Shown: positions 23,013 through 34,195 of the stretch, one piece after another
How the letters are laid out: each line of letters begins with the position of its first letter
Position numbering within the stretch: the stretch's first letter is position 1
Assembly (NCBI RefSeq): GCF_000346465.2
Contig: NC_034011.1
Location: 18,574,676-18,638,675, forward strand
Direction: 5' to 3'
DNA: 64,000 bases
Source of the DNA: Prunus persica
Taxonomy: Eukaryota; Streptophyta; Magnoliopsida; Rosales; Rosaceae
The notes under the pieces: generated by a model
Database searches by the model: none
What the model was told of the DNA's origin: nothing
Seen by the model: only the letters and a program-made list of their open reading frames with translations
Position numbers and translations under genes: made by a program

Positions 23013-26000
23013 ATGGATAAGTCATGGATGCACTCGGATAGAAGATCGAAGGCATATGAATTTGGGGTGGAAGCATTTTTGAACTTTGCTGTAGAAAATC
23101 TTCTAACTACAACACATATCCGTTGTCCATGTGTTAAATGTGTTAATTTGAAGTTGTTTGGGGTTGGAATTATAAGGGATCACTTATACTTTAATGGAAT
23201 TGACCAAAGCTATAAGAATTGGACATTTCACGGAGAGCCTTGGGAAGCAACTACTAATGCTAGTAGAAATGTTGAAGAAGATGATGGCCATAGTAGGTAC
23301 AGTTTTGTGTCTGAAGAAATTGATATGGATGATAATGATTTTGGTGATTTTGGTTCGGATCCGTATGAGTTTGCCAATGTGATTGGGGATGGAGATCAAC
23401 CAGTGTACCCTGGTTGTAGAAAGTACACGAAGTTATCGGCATTAGTGAAGTTGTATAATTTGAAGGCAAAACATGGGATGAGTGATGTCTGTTTTACAGA
23501 ATTATTGATACTTCAAGGCGATTTGCTTCCATAAGGAAATACAATACCAACCTCCATGTATGAGGCTAAAAAGACTTTGTGTGCATTGGGGCTGAGTTAT
23601 GAGAAAATGCACGCATGCCCCAATGATTGCATCTTGTATAGGAAGGAGTATGAGGATTCAACTAATTGTCCTACTTGTGGTATCTCAAGGTGGAAGGAAG
23701 GCAAAGATTCAATCTTGAAAGAGGGTGTGCCAGCGAAGGTGGTGTGGTATTTTCCCCCAATTCCAAGGTTTAAAAGGATGTTTCAATCACATGAGACAAC
23801 TAAGAGTTTGACTTGGTGGCATGCTGCTAGAAAATCAATTGACGGTCAGATGTCTCATCCGGCGGATTCCCCGTCTTGGAAACTTCTTGATGATAAATGG
23901 CCTGAGTTTGGTAATGAGCCGAGAAACTTGAGATTGGCTCTTTCATCTGATGGATTCAATCCCCACAGTTCTCTAAGTAGCAGATATAGTTGTTGGCCGG
24001 TTATCTTAGTTACATATAATCTCCCTCCATGGCTGTGCATGAAACGAAAGTTCATGATGTTAACCTTATTGATTTCCGGTCCTAAACAACCCGGAAATGA
24101 TATAGACGTCTACTTGGAGCCTTTGATTGATGATTTAAAATCCTTGTGGGTTTGGATTAGAGGAGTGTATGATGCACATAATGGAGAATACTTTACACTC
24201 AGAGCTGCATTAATGTGGACAATTAATGATTTCCCCGCCTATGGAAACTTATCTGGTTGTGTTGTTAAATGATATAAAGCTTGTCCAATATGCGGCGATG
24301 ATACACCTAGTCACAGGTTGAAAAATGGCCACAAAATTTGTTACATTGGGCATAGAAAATGGTTACCAATCAATCATCCATATAGGAGGCAACGTGCAGC
24401 TTTTAATGGGAAACCTGAATATGGCATACCTCCCGAGCCATTAACCGGAGAAGAAGTGCTGCATATGGTTGAAAATGGTGACAGAGTTTGTTGGAAGAAG
24501 AAATCAATATTCTTTGATCTCGAGTATTGGAAATACCTTCCTGTGAGGCATGCCCTAGATGTTATGCACATTGAGAAGAATGTTTGCGATAGTATCATTG
24601 GTACATTGCTGGAGATCCCTGGAAAAAATAAAGATGGGATTGCTGCTCGATTAGATTTATTGAACATGGGGGTCAAAACTGATTTGCAACCCGAGTATGG
24701 AGAAAGACGTACTCGTTTGCCTCCTGGGCCTTGGAATTTGTCAAGAGCAGAGAAGAGAGAGGTTTGCAATTCTTTCTATGGTATGAAGGTCCCTGAAGGT
24801 TATTCTTCAAATATTAAAAATCTTGTATCTTTACAAGATTCAAGACTTCTTGGCCTTAAATCACATGATTGTCATACCTTAATGCAACAATTGCTCCCTG
24901 TGGCAATTCGTTCTGTTTTGGAGAAGCCTGCAAGGTATGCAATAACTCGTTTGTGCTTCTTCTTCAATGCTATATGTGCAAAGACTGTTGATGTTTCCAA
25001 GCTAGATAAGTTGGAAGAAGATGTAGTAGTTACTCTGTGTTTGCTTGAGAAGTACTTTCCCCCTTCATTCTTTGATATCATGGTTCATCTAGTAGTACAT
25101 CTTGTCAGAGAAGTTCGTCTATGTGGGCCAGTATATTTTAGGTGGATGTATCCGTTTGAAAGATATATGAAAGTGCTGAAGGGGTATGTTCAGAATCGTA
25201 CTCGTCCCGAAGGTTGCATTGCTGAGCGGTATATAGCTGAAGAAGCGGTAGAGTGTTGTACTCAGCATTTATCTGATGTTAGTACAGTTGGAGTGCCTTC
25301 AAGCCAAAAGATGGGACTTTCAAAGCCATTATCAGGTTGCACAGTGAGCGTAGTTGATCAGGACCTGTTGAATCAAGCACATCTATATGTCTTGGAGAAT
25401 ACGGAGGAAGTCCTACCTTATATCGAGTACGTATGAGCTTTATTCTTTAAGTTTTCATTTTAAATTATTTCTTATGTTTATCTTCTATATTTAGGACCGT
25501 AATGCTTGAATTTTTCGTGTCATGTAGGCAACATATGATTCACATCAAGACTGCTTATCCAAAATTTAGAAAGAGAACAAAGTGGCTGCAGGATAAGCAC
25601 AATAGCACTTTCATTCAATGGCTACGCTTCAAGGTATATATTGTTGAATAACATATTTCTCTTTTAATTTTCTTCTTATTTATATGTTAGATTGAATTAA
25701 GATATGATTAATTTGCAGGTTCAAAGTGAACTTGAGGAAGACAATCATGGCGTATCAGAAAATTTAAGGTGGCTAGCAGCTGGTCCAAACATGTCAGTGC
25801 CATTATATAGGAGCTATCTTATTAAAGGTATTAAATTCAATATCAAGGCACAAGATGATGTGCGGACAACTCAAAATAGTGGAGTTTATTTACTTGCACA
25901 TACCATGCAAGTTGCTAGTGCCAAGGATAAAAACTCAATTCTCTCAAATATGGGTTTCTATGGTGTCATTCAAGAAATTTGGGACCTTGACTACCAAAAG

Positions 26001-26363
26001 TTTACAATCCCAGTCTTTAGGTGTGATTGGATAGATAGTTCTGGTCTTGTAGTCGACGAACTTGGATTTACCCTTGTAGATTTGAGTAAAATTGGACATA
26101 GGAATGACCAATTTATTTTGGCTTCTCAAGTCAAACAAATATTTTTTGTTGACGACCCGATGCATCGTGGTTGGTCGGTAGTGTTATCAATGCCTAATAG
26201 AGAATATAATGATGTTATTGGTGATGAAGTCTTAGGTGATGTGATAATTGAGTGTGAGCCATTTACTAGAGGGATGCCAAATGTTGACACATTTGATGAA
26301 CTGGTGGGTGAGTTAGGCGGTCAAAATATTCGAGATGGGTGTGAAGATATATGGATTGAATGA
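23013..26363 (+). pseudogene. TNPD-type CACTA transposase (Transposase_21) with two in-frame stops
   Basis: Three coding exons, 23013-25426, 25528-25633 and 25719-26363, with GT-AG ends and matching phases, about 1,054 codons. Domains in order are: an N-terminal Transpos_assoc domain (WMHSDRRSKAYEFGVEAFL, then CPCVKC); Transposase_21 with its hallmark blocks CPNDCILYRKEYED, CPTCGISRW, NPHSSLSSRYSCWPV, PPWLCMKRKFMM, SGPKQPGNDIDVYL, WTINDFPAYGNLSG and HALDVMHIEKNVCDS; DUF4218 (YFPPSFFDIMVHL, about 24990-25270); and DUF4216 (about 25940-26170). TAA at 23532-23534 and TGA at 24270-24272 interrupt an otherwise open frame that shows no frameshift. The protein would bind or cut the CACTA ends. As read, this copy is truncated, so the element would need TNPD from elsewhere. 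Confidence 0.92.
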
Positions 26364-26429
26364 TGCTTATGTAATTGGCAGTGTATGACATTAATTTTGT
26401 AATATATTGTAATGTGATTTCTTCACTTT

Positions 26430-27947
26430 TTACGTTCAAATAAAACACGACGTTATTGTGAACCAGTTATTCAGCATATTTACCGACGTCTTAAAGCAAC
26501 GTAACAATGAAGAACCACGACGCAATTGTGAAGCAATTATTCAGGATATCACGTCGGGGAAGGATTAAGAACCGCCATGTAATTCAAAATAACACGACTC
26601 CAATCCCATAATACCGACGTCTAAAAAACGAGATATATAATCTGAACGTTAAAAAATACGACGTCATCATACATTTTCCACGTCGCAAGTTCTTTTATAA
26701 ACGAAGAGGAACGAAATGAATTCCGACGAAAATTCATTATAACCGCCGTCTAATAACAATTAAACGACGTTATTTGTAATACGGCTCTCATCATAATCAA
26801 CGCCGTCTATATGTTCTGTAATACGGCTCTTATTTATTTGGAACCGACGTTGTTTAGAAGTTCAACGTCGTCTATATTATTAAGTGCGTCGTGAGTAATG
26901 ATGATAGATATAAATACAACGTCGACTATATAAATGCCACCGACGTTGTTTCGCATTTCAACGTCAACTGTATAAATACATACGTCGTAAATAATGACAC
27001 TGACAACTATTTCCACGTCATCTTTTTTAGAAAAATCGAAGTGGAAAATTTATTTCACGACGGTTGTTTGTAAATAAGAGACGTAGTATATTTCAATAAC
27101 GTCGTCTTCTCATGTATTTAAAGACGTCATATTTTTTCTTGTCGCGTAAATTATATTTAACGGCGTAAAATTTTAGTTGTCGTCGTTGTATGTATATCTT
27201 GCGGCCTTGTTCTTTTAACATGTGTCATATTTTTCCTTTTTAACGACGGTGATTTGTTTGAGTTGGTCGTCTATTCTCATCCTCGACTATTTTCTAGAAC
27301 TTTAGCAGACTAAACACGTCTGTTTTTATTGTTTTCCGACGTTGTTTTATTTAACAACGTCTAATATTTATCGTCGTTGTTTGTTTCTGAAAATATGACG
27401 TATAAATTTTGTAATACGACTCTCATATATTTGTAACCGACGTTGTTTCGTTTTTCAACGTCTACTCAATAAATACATACGTCGTAAATAATGACACTGA
27501 CAACTATTTCCACGTCATCTTTTATCGAAAAATCGAAGTGGAAAATTAATTTTACGACGTCTGTTTTTATATATGCGACGTAGTAGGTATCAATAACGTC
27601 GTCTTCTAATGTATTTAAAGACGTCAAATTTTTTATTGTCGTGAAAATGATATTTAACGGCGTCGTTTTTTTATTTCCGTCGTTGTATGTCTATCTTGCG
27701 GCCTTGTTCTCTTAATATGTGTCATATTTTTCCTTTTTAACGACGATTTTTTTAGAGAGTTGGTCGTCTATTCTCATCCTCGACTGCTTTTTTAGATCTT
27801 TTTGCAGTACAAAGACGTCGTTTTGTATTTGTTGATGACGTTGTATATTTTAACAACGACGGTGATTTAGCGTCGTGGTATATGAGGGAAAAGATGACGG
27901 TGGATTCCACGACCATTGAAAAATCGAATACACGACGGTGATTTACC
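26430..27947. repeat. CACTA 3' subterminal motif array
   Basis: ACGACG, ACGTCG, CGACGT and CGTCGT words on both strands from just after the TNPD stop to the right TIR. Part of the array is a duplication: about 26935-27305 and 27455-27795 share long blocks (AATAATGACACTGACAACTA, CTTGCGGCCTTGTTCT, GTCGTCTATTCTCATCCTCG) at a spacing near 500 bp. Confidence 0.9.
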
Positions 27948-27975
27948 GTCGTCTTTTTGCTTTTTTGTAGCAGTG
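27948..27975 (-). repeat. CACTA right terminal inverted repeat
   Basis: Reads inward CACTGCTACAAAAAAGCAAA. The fifth base is G where the left end has A. It is followed by the ATT duplication at 27976-27978. Confidence 0.95.
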
Positions 27976-27978
27976 ATT

Positions 27979-28309
27979 TAATGTTTCTTTCAATAACTAT
28001 ATATGGATATTTGAGTTGAGCTATATTAGTTATTGAAATTTGAAGTTTTATGGCATGTTGAGCTTTAGGATGATTTCGTACTCTAGAAAATGATTTAAGT
28101 ATGGAGCAAATTGTGAATTTGTTGGTTATAATTGGGCTAACAATGTTGAAAAAATACAAAATGAAAGAGAATTGGGCTTAAGCCCAAACATGACAAACCA
28201 AACCGTCTTTAATGGGTTTGGTTTGGTTCGGTTTCCTTTTTTATTTTTATCAAAGTCAAATTGAAGCAAATCATATATTGTAATTAGTTCAATTACGTAT
28301 ATATGGTGT
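27979..28309. other. Unique flank right of the CACTA element
   Basis: No gene seen. A GTTTGGTTTGGTTCGG run lies at about 28216-28231. Confidence 0.4.
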
Positions 28310-28987
28310 CTCGAGCAGCACTGTGGAAGTTATCAACCTTCCGCTCTTTTTATCAATGAAATCTAAAAAATTCAATTAGATCTTGATCTCTATTTTGGCA
28401 TATAGAGAGTAAATGAGTTTTTTTTTTTTAAAAAAAATATTTTTTTTTTTTGGTTTTTGAAAACCTTAAAGGCAGGATTTTTTTATTTTTTATTTTTTTA
28501 AGAGAGAGAAGGACGATAGCATTTTATTGATTTTTTTTTTTTTTTGATTGTCGAAAGATAGCATTTTATTGATAGAAGAATGAGTAATTAGTACAAAAAT
28601 GAAGAAGAAGATGATCCATGAAGGAATTCTTTGAGAGGAAGAAGATGATCCATGAAGGTCATTGACCACATAACCCATAATATATTCAAGATATGTCTTA
28701 GATTGACAAGTGTCAAAATCCCATTTATTTTGAGAAGAAGGAGCTCCTCCTCAATTTGAAGGAGCCAAGCTTTTCCCTTAAATATTATTTGTTAATCTAT
28801 TCTACGTGTATAAATCTCTAAGTTGTAGGAATACCTTAGTTAAATAAAGAGTGCAACTCCTCCGTGCATAAATCAGATACTCTTTATACATGGTTCCACT
28901 CTTGGTACTTTAATTCATTGACATTTTTTATTGTAAACAATTTGCTGATTTTTTCCTATTAATAAAAGCAGAGCGCGTTTGCAAGCC

Positions 28988-30119
28988 ATGGAAGAAAACT
29001 TGCTGATTTTACTAAGGTTCTTGTCAAGAAAACTTGACCGCGCATCACCATTACCATCTCGTAGTTCCATATACAGAGTCCCAGAAACACTACGAAGGTA
29101 CAATGAAATGGCCCCAAATTTGGTTTCAATTGGGCCATTTCACCATGGAAGACCGCGTTTGCAAGCCATGGAAAGAAATAAAAATGTGGTATTTGAAATG
29201 CCTTCTTCGTAAACTAACTCCAGACAACGGTTTGGCGTACCTTATCAATATAATTAAAAATCAAGAAATTTTTTGTCGTGATTGGTATGAAGAAAGGGTT
29301 CCTCTGGATAGTGATGAATTTGTAGAAATGATGCTTGTTGATGGCTGCTTTATTATTGAACTTCTCCGCAAACAGGTCCACCTTTCTCCCGTGGAAGATG
29401 ATGATGCTATTTTCAGGACGCCAAGGATGTTGTCGGCAATTACAAATGATTTGTTGCTAGTTGAAAACCAACTCCCTTGGAGGGTTCTTGACTGCTTATT
29501 CGAGGTCACAAGGGTAGATGCTGATGACCATGGGAATCCATCTCTACGTGAACTTGCTTGCCACGTCTTTCAGAACCCCGCATTTCAACAGTCATTTGAA
29601 AGTATATCGTCTCTAAACTGCGAAAAAGAATTCGAAAGTAGCCATTTACTCGAGACTGTAAGAAATTTTGTGGTTCAACCATGGGTGGAAGATTGGGAGG
29701 ATATGGAATATCGAACTCCGATTCCTTCCGTGTCAGAGCTTCTAGAAATAGGAGTCAAATTTGTGGCTGCCTCATCCAATGGTCAGCTCCACATTACCTT
29801 TAGAAATGGAGTGATGGAGATTCCACCAATAATAATTCGAGAGGATACAGAAAGTTTCATCAGAAACCTCATAGCCTACGAACAATGTTTACAGAAGCCC
29901 GAGCAGTGTCAGGTGACCTCTTATGCCATCCTGTTCAGCCAACTTATTGAGTCTGTACAAGATGTGGACTTTCTGATTCAGAGAAAATTATAACTACAGA
30001 GTTGAGCAAGGTGAGCACAGCCTCTTTCTTCAAAAGGCTTTCCAAAGGCACTGAAGCCGTGTTCTTCTTTTACAGTAACCTCGCAAAGGAAGTAGATTTA
30101 TATATTAAGAGGCGCTGAG
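28988..30119 (+). pseudogene. DUF247 (UPF0481) gene, copy 1, frameshifted and 3'-truncated
   Basis: Starts MEENLLILLRFLSRKLD at 28988 and carries the DUF247 hallmarks YRVPETLRRYNEMAPNLVSI and GPFHHG. An extra A near 29171-29174 shifts the frame relative to copy 2; the second frame (to 29993) continues with VLVENQLPW-type, LELGVKF-type and FRNGVMEIPP blocks. At the end it has the same frame break after DFLIQRKL (29993) as copy 2. The C-terminal part then stops at TGA near 30117, in the middle of the IKRRW motif, where a deletion joins it to the downstream ORF. The membrane anchor is gone. DUF247 proteins are plant-specific; some act in grass self-incompatibility, but nothing ties this copy to that role. 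Confidence 0.85.
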
Positions 30120-30124
30120 AAAAT

Positions 30125-30796
30125 TCATTCCTTGAATATATGAATATGTCTGTAGCAATCATTGAAATGAATGATCTAGATAAACACCCAAATTTTCTGG
30201 CTGAAAAATATTTAAGGAAAAATCTTCCTTCCTTGAATAAGCCTCGTATTTTCTATGAAACTCTTGTAATTGAAACTAAGTCTATTAATATCGTTCATCG
30301 TCATAGAGGTGAAAATGCCAACACCATAGCATTCTCCAAAATCCAAATTCTAAACGTCATTTCCTTGGAAGAATGGGATCCTAGTCCTGAAAGGGCTAAA
30401 AGATTTATCCATCCTGAAATTAGGCCATATTCCTATAATTATTAGGATTATAAAAAGGCATGGGAATATGTTTTATGTTTTCAAAATCAAAATTATTCTC
30501 ATACTTGGTTTATCCAGTTTAAGCTTCGAGCTCTGAAAGAACTCCATAATTGGTTCAAGAGCTTTTTTCTGATTTGGGGTCCTACTTTGGAATACCTTCC
30601 TCCTGAAATTAAGGAATCTTTTCAAATGAAATTTTGTAAATGGAATAAAAACCATCCTGATCATATGACCTTATTCGTGTGGTTCATGATAATGTATGAA
30701 CTACAATGGATATTAAAATGGGAATATGTTATTTCGGAGGATGTTAATGAGGAATGGACTTATATTCTAAATTTAGTCCGTGGCCCGGCCTCTTAA
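30125..30796 (+). pseudogene. Unclassified retroelement- or pararetrovirus-like ORF, copy 1 (interrupted)
   Basis: Reads from about 30140 with an internal TAG at 30443-30445 and ends TAA at 30794-30796. It is rich in Trp, Phe and Tyr, with an SHTWFIQF block, then NWFKSFFLIWGP, then a Trp-rich WILKWEY end. That spacing resembles polyprotein segments of plant reverse-transcribing elements, but I cannot name the family. No reverse transcriptase follows. It is fused to the broken DUF247 copy by the deletion. A sister copy is at 44826-45548. Confidence 0.4.
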
Positions 30797-31512
30797 GAGC
30801 AAAATTTTAATCAATTTTCAGCTTTAGCTTATATGCGGAAGGTAGTGTAGAGACGTAGAGAATAAACAAAATAATTATCAGAAATTCAAACATACAAAGC
30901 CAAAACCAGGGATAATAATATAATGAAATTAAAAACAATATAAACGATAGCATTAATATTTAGTAAACTTACATAAAAGCAGAAGGGCGGCATTGCTTAA
31001 CAGAAGCTTCGCAGAAGCAGCACTTGGAGTATAAAAACACTTAAACACTCAAAAGTACAAAGTTTATTTGTTGAGGCAATAGTTTTTCGATGATTCACAA
31101 CTGAGAAGAGGTCCTCCTTTTAAAGCCTCAGAGCTGCTGACGTGTCAAATAAAGACAAGAAGTCACAAAGCAGCCTACATTAGAGCGGCATCTTCACTTT
31201 GATGATTCTTGCTGAACTTTCTCGTAAACAGCCAAAAAGAAAAAGCAAACTTTTACAAAAGTGAAAAGCAGAGTTAAAGCAGAAGACTATTGCTTTAACC
31301 AAAGGAAAAGTAAAGCTAAACTGACAGGAAAGCATAAAATTATAATATTTACAACCAGAGCATTATATGATCACCCCATGAGGTTTTAGAAATTATATGA
31401 ACACCTCATGAGGTTTTAAATTGTTTTCACGTACATAACCCATTTTCTTTGATCCAAAATTTGATGATTTTATATAAACAAATTCTTCAAATAACAAAGT
31501 TCGCCTATGATA
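30797..31512 (+). other. Noncoding part of the duplicated block
   Basis: Matches 45549-46260 at high identity. It contains a GCAGAAGC-rich palindromic stretch (AGAAGCTTCGCAGAAGCAGC) near 31001-31020 and repeated CACCTCATGAGGTTTTA words (31372-31425). No gene. Confidence 0.6.
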
Positions 31513-31887
31513 TTATGTTACACATATTATAGAACATGGAATCAGAAGGGTCTTAATAGAAGATGTAGCCGTGGCCTTGATCCAGCTTAAGACTAGTTTG
31601 TCTTTTGAATAGGATGGATTGAGAGAAGCATTGGGAAGTTTCTTCTGAGGATGGGTTTCTGTCTTAATCACATATTCCAGATCATGTAATTCTAGTACAT
31701 CTTCAAACTGAGATTTCCAACAGAGAAAATTATTACGATCCATTGGTATTGTAAACAAGTGAGCGATATTGAAAGAAGTCGGAATAGAAGATGGTGTGGT
31801 GGTCATGGTGTTTTGAGAATTGTTCTGAGAGATTTGAGAAGGCTGAGAGTCAAAAGGAGAGTTCACAGGAGAGGAAGAGTTTGTCAT
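31513..31887 (-). pseudogene. Ty1-copia gag N-terminus, truncated
   Basis: On the minus strand the ATG at 31885-31887 opens MTNSSSPVNSPF, followed by MDRNNFLCWKSQFEDVLELH, a standard copia gag opening. The frame is cut at 31513, exactly where the DUF247 duplication block ends. No pol follows, so only the 5' tip of an element remains. Confidence 0.75.
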
Positions 31888-31920
31888 TAGGATTGAAAAG
31901 GGGTTGCTAGCCTCTGTGAG

Positions 31921-31932
31921 GCTCTGATACCA
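31921..31932 (-). other. tRNA-Met primer-binding site of the copia fragment
   Basis: The complement reads TGGTATCAGAGC, the primer-binding site complementary to initiator tRNA-Met used by plant copia elements. It sits just upstream of gag. The 5' LTR would lie at about 31933-32150; its outer end was not found. Confidence 0.85.
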
Positions 31933-32329
31933 TGTAGAGAAATTGAGAGAGGTAAGAGAAGAATAAGAAGTAGAATAGGAAGAATACCCCACGATGAGTA
32001 TTCAGGTTGTATTGAAGTTCTTTTATATGCTGTACAGTTGACTTTGTGCATGAATATAAACAAGGTACATTATACAAACGTTAAAACATAAAAGAAAAAT
32101 TAGGTATTAAACATAAGTAACTTTACTAATTAGTATTTGAGATATTAGGTATTTTTGTTTGGGTTTTAATACCTAGAAAAAAATTGTTATTTTGGATTAG
32201 ACCAAAGAGGAAGCCCAAATTCATTGGGCCAGCTTAAAACTAAAAGCTTAAAAGACAATGCTACCCTTTTCCTTAAAAAAAACCTGGCCCTGTCTTTAAA
32301 ACCTACAAAATAAATGACTCTTTAAACTA

Positions 32330-33330
32330 CGACGAACCTTTCGCTGCAAAGCACAAAACTCTTCTTCTTCTTTCGCTGAAAAATCAATCATCAATCATAG
32401 TACCCTTCTTCTTCTTTCCCAAAACCCTAACCACAAAACTCTCCTGCAAAGCCAAACCTTTCACTTCCTCTCTTCACTTTGCCCAATGCCTTCCATCACC
32501 ATTACAACCAGATGTAGCCCCAGACAGCAGTTCCACAAAGCACACCACCCTCCTTGTTGAGACCTTCCATGAGCACCAGAGGCTCAAAGCCTTACTTCAG
32601 AAGCTCATCAATGGCTTTTGCCCTCTACAATTGCTTGGAGAAGACGGTGATTGGACCAAAGACCAACTGTGGGCTGCCATCAGATTCCTTAAACATACTT
32701 TCAGGTTCAATGAAATTCTTCAAGTGCTTTTCTGTTTTTTTCCCTCTCTCGTTATTTCTTGCTTTATTAATTCCAATAAGTCTAGGATTTGCAATTTGGA
32801 TATTGGGTTCTGGGTTTTGAATTTTGAGGGGTTACCAATGGAATTTTTTAATTTTAGTTTATTTTTTATCATATTTTTTTTTATAGAGAATTTATTTTTG
32901 GTCATATGGTGTGAATTTCTTTAATAAGCTGGGAACTTGTGGTATATTTGGTTGCCAAGAAAGCCAGAAAAGTAATGCAAGAAAAAAAATGGTTGCTATG
33001 ATTTCTGTTCTGTAGTGTTCTAGAAATGGTGAAAATGTTTGCCTAGTTAAGCTCAACTAAATTGATTTTTTTTCATATAACTGAGGATTTAGGAAAAAGT
33101 TCACTGTGTATTCATATGTTTTATCTTTTTATTTTTTTTATTGTTCTTTTCTTTCGTTGTTTCTTTTTTATTTTCCTAAGCATCTAAAATGAGCATCATG
33201 AGAAGTAGTTGTCTATGTTTCTTATTGAAATTGTTACTCTGGAAACTCTAAACAGTTGTTCGATATGTGGAAGAACATCGAGAAATCACGGATTAATGAG
33301 TTCAACTACAGCAAGATAATAGGTCTGATG
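32330..33330 (+). pseudogene. Fragment of a PPR-like gene (5' exon and start of the second)
   Basis: One frame through 32400-32720 reads as an S/T/K-rich leader, then VETFHEHQRLKALLQKLI, CPLQLLGEDGDWTKDQ and AAIRFLKHTFRFNEIL. A second exon-like piece after an acceptor (AACAG, 33251-33255) reads LFDMWKNIEKSRINEFNYSK then IIGLM, a PPR-style helix pair, and then breaks down. No ATG opens the first frame, and the protein ends early. This looks like a captured or degenerate copy of an organelle PPR gene; the family call is from pattern memory. Confidence 0.45.
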
Positions 33331-33630
33331 GTATTGCAAGATAATAGGTCATATTGAAATGAAGCTGTTTGTAGGGAGTCGATTTTCCAGTTTTCGTGTA
33401 ATGTTTTTTTGTTAGTTGCTCAGTTCTTGTGATATTAATTTCATATCAGACTTCACATCAATATTTTGATCTATTGTTTAAATCTCCACCTTGCATCCTT
33501 ATTATTTTAGTCGTTGATATCTATTGTCAATAGTATTGCAAAACTTTTTGGTGCATGGGTTTGAACTTTTTGATTTGGAAATGGTATTGCAAAACTACAT
33601 TGTACAGGTTTGCATTGTAGTTTTGCACAA

Positions 33631-34195
33631 ACTGCATTGCAGTTTTCATTTAATTACAATTTGATTTTTGTTCTTTCCTTGGCCTTCAACCTCACCAATT
33701 TTAAGAGTAGAGGCTACACATATGAGGAATTGGGTGGGCAAGAGAAGAGTAGAACTACCCAAGAGCATGGGAACTCAAAATTAGACTTTTGGAACCTAGA
33801 AACTGCATTGCAGTTTTGGAAAATGCATTGCAGTTTTCATTTAATTACAATTGGATTTTTGCTCTTTCTTTGGCCTTCAACCTCACCAATTTGAAGAGTA
33901 GAGGCTACCCAGATGAGGAATGGGATGGGCAAGAAAAGAGTAGAACTACCCAAGAGCAAGGGAACTCAAAATTGGACTTTTGGGAACTGGAAATTGCATT
34001 GCAGTTTTCATTTAATTACAATTTGATTTTTGTTCTTTCCTCGGCCTTCAACCTCACCAATTTGAAGAGTAGAGGTTAGCCAGATGAGGAATTGGGTGGG
34101 CAAGAGAAGAGTAGAACTATCCAATAGTAAGGGAACTCAAAATTGGTCTTTTGGAAACTGGAAACTGCATTGCAGTTTCCATTTAATTACAATTG
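33631..34195 (+). repeat. Tandem repeat, about 170-bp unit, three copies plus a partial
   Basis: Units start at 33631 (191 bp, with an extra 20 bp), 33822 (170 bp), 33992 (170 bp) and 34162 (partial). Each opens with TGCATTGCAGTTTTCATTTA and contains a TTGGCCTTCAACCTCACCAA-type block and an AGTAGAACTACCCAAGAG-type block. Open frames through it are repeat artefacts. Confidence 0.9.

Larger units (their letters stand above)
14742..27975 (+). mobile_element. Complete CACTA (En/Spm) DNA transposon, 13.2 kb
   Basis: The left end is CACTACTACAAAAAGTG and the right end, read inward, is CACTGCTACAAAAAAGC. Both are followed by AAAAAGACGAC, so 24 of the first 28 bases match. The 3-bp ATT at 14739-14741 and 27976-27978 is a perfect target duplication of the length CACTA elements make. 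Inside are a Transposase_24-Ulp1 gene, a TNPD-type (Transposase_21) gene and a captured host fragment, all on the plus strand. The element holds dense ACGACG/CGTCGT words and one assembly gap (21478-21860). TNPD stops suggest it is not autonomous now, although ends and target duplication are well preserved. Confidence 0.95.
28310..31525 (+). repeat. Segmental duplication, copy 1 (DUF247 block)
   Basis: Matches 42665-46265 in the same orientation. It starts near AGCACTGTG(G/C)AAGTTATCAA, has a gap of different sequence (about 28400-28750 here), then runs nearly identically from AATTTGAAGGAGCCAAGC (28753) to AAGTTCGCCTATGATATTAT (31515). Copy 1 lacks about 650 bp that copy 2 has, between the DUF247 C-terminus and the next ORF. 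Confidence 0.9.

Noticed and set aside
33610..34079. Two overlapping 94-96 codon frames with similar proteins
   Set aside because: Products of the 170-bp tandem repeat, not a gene family.
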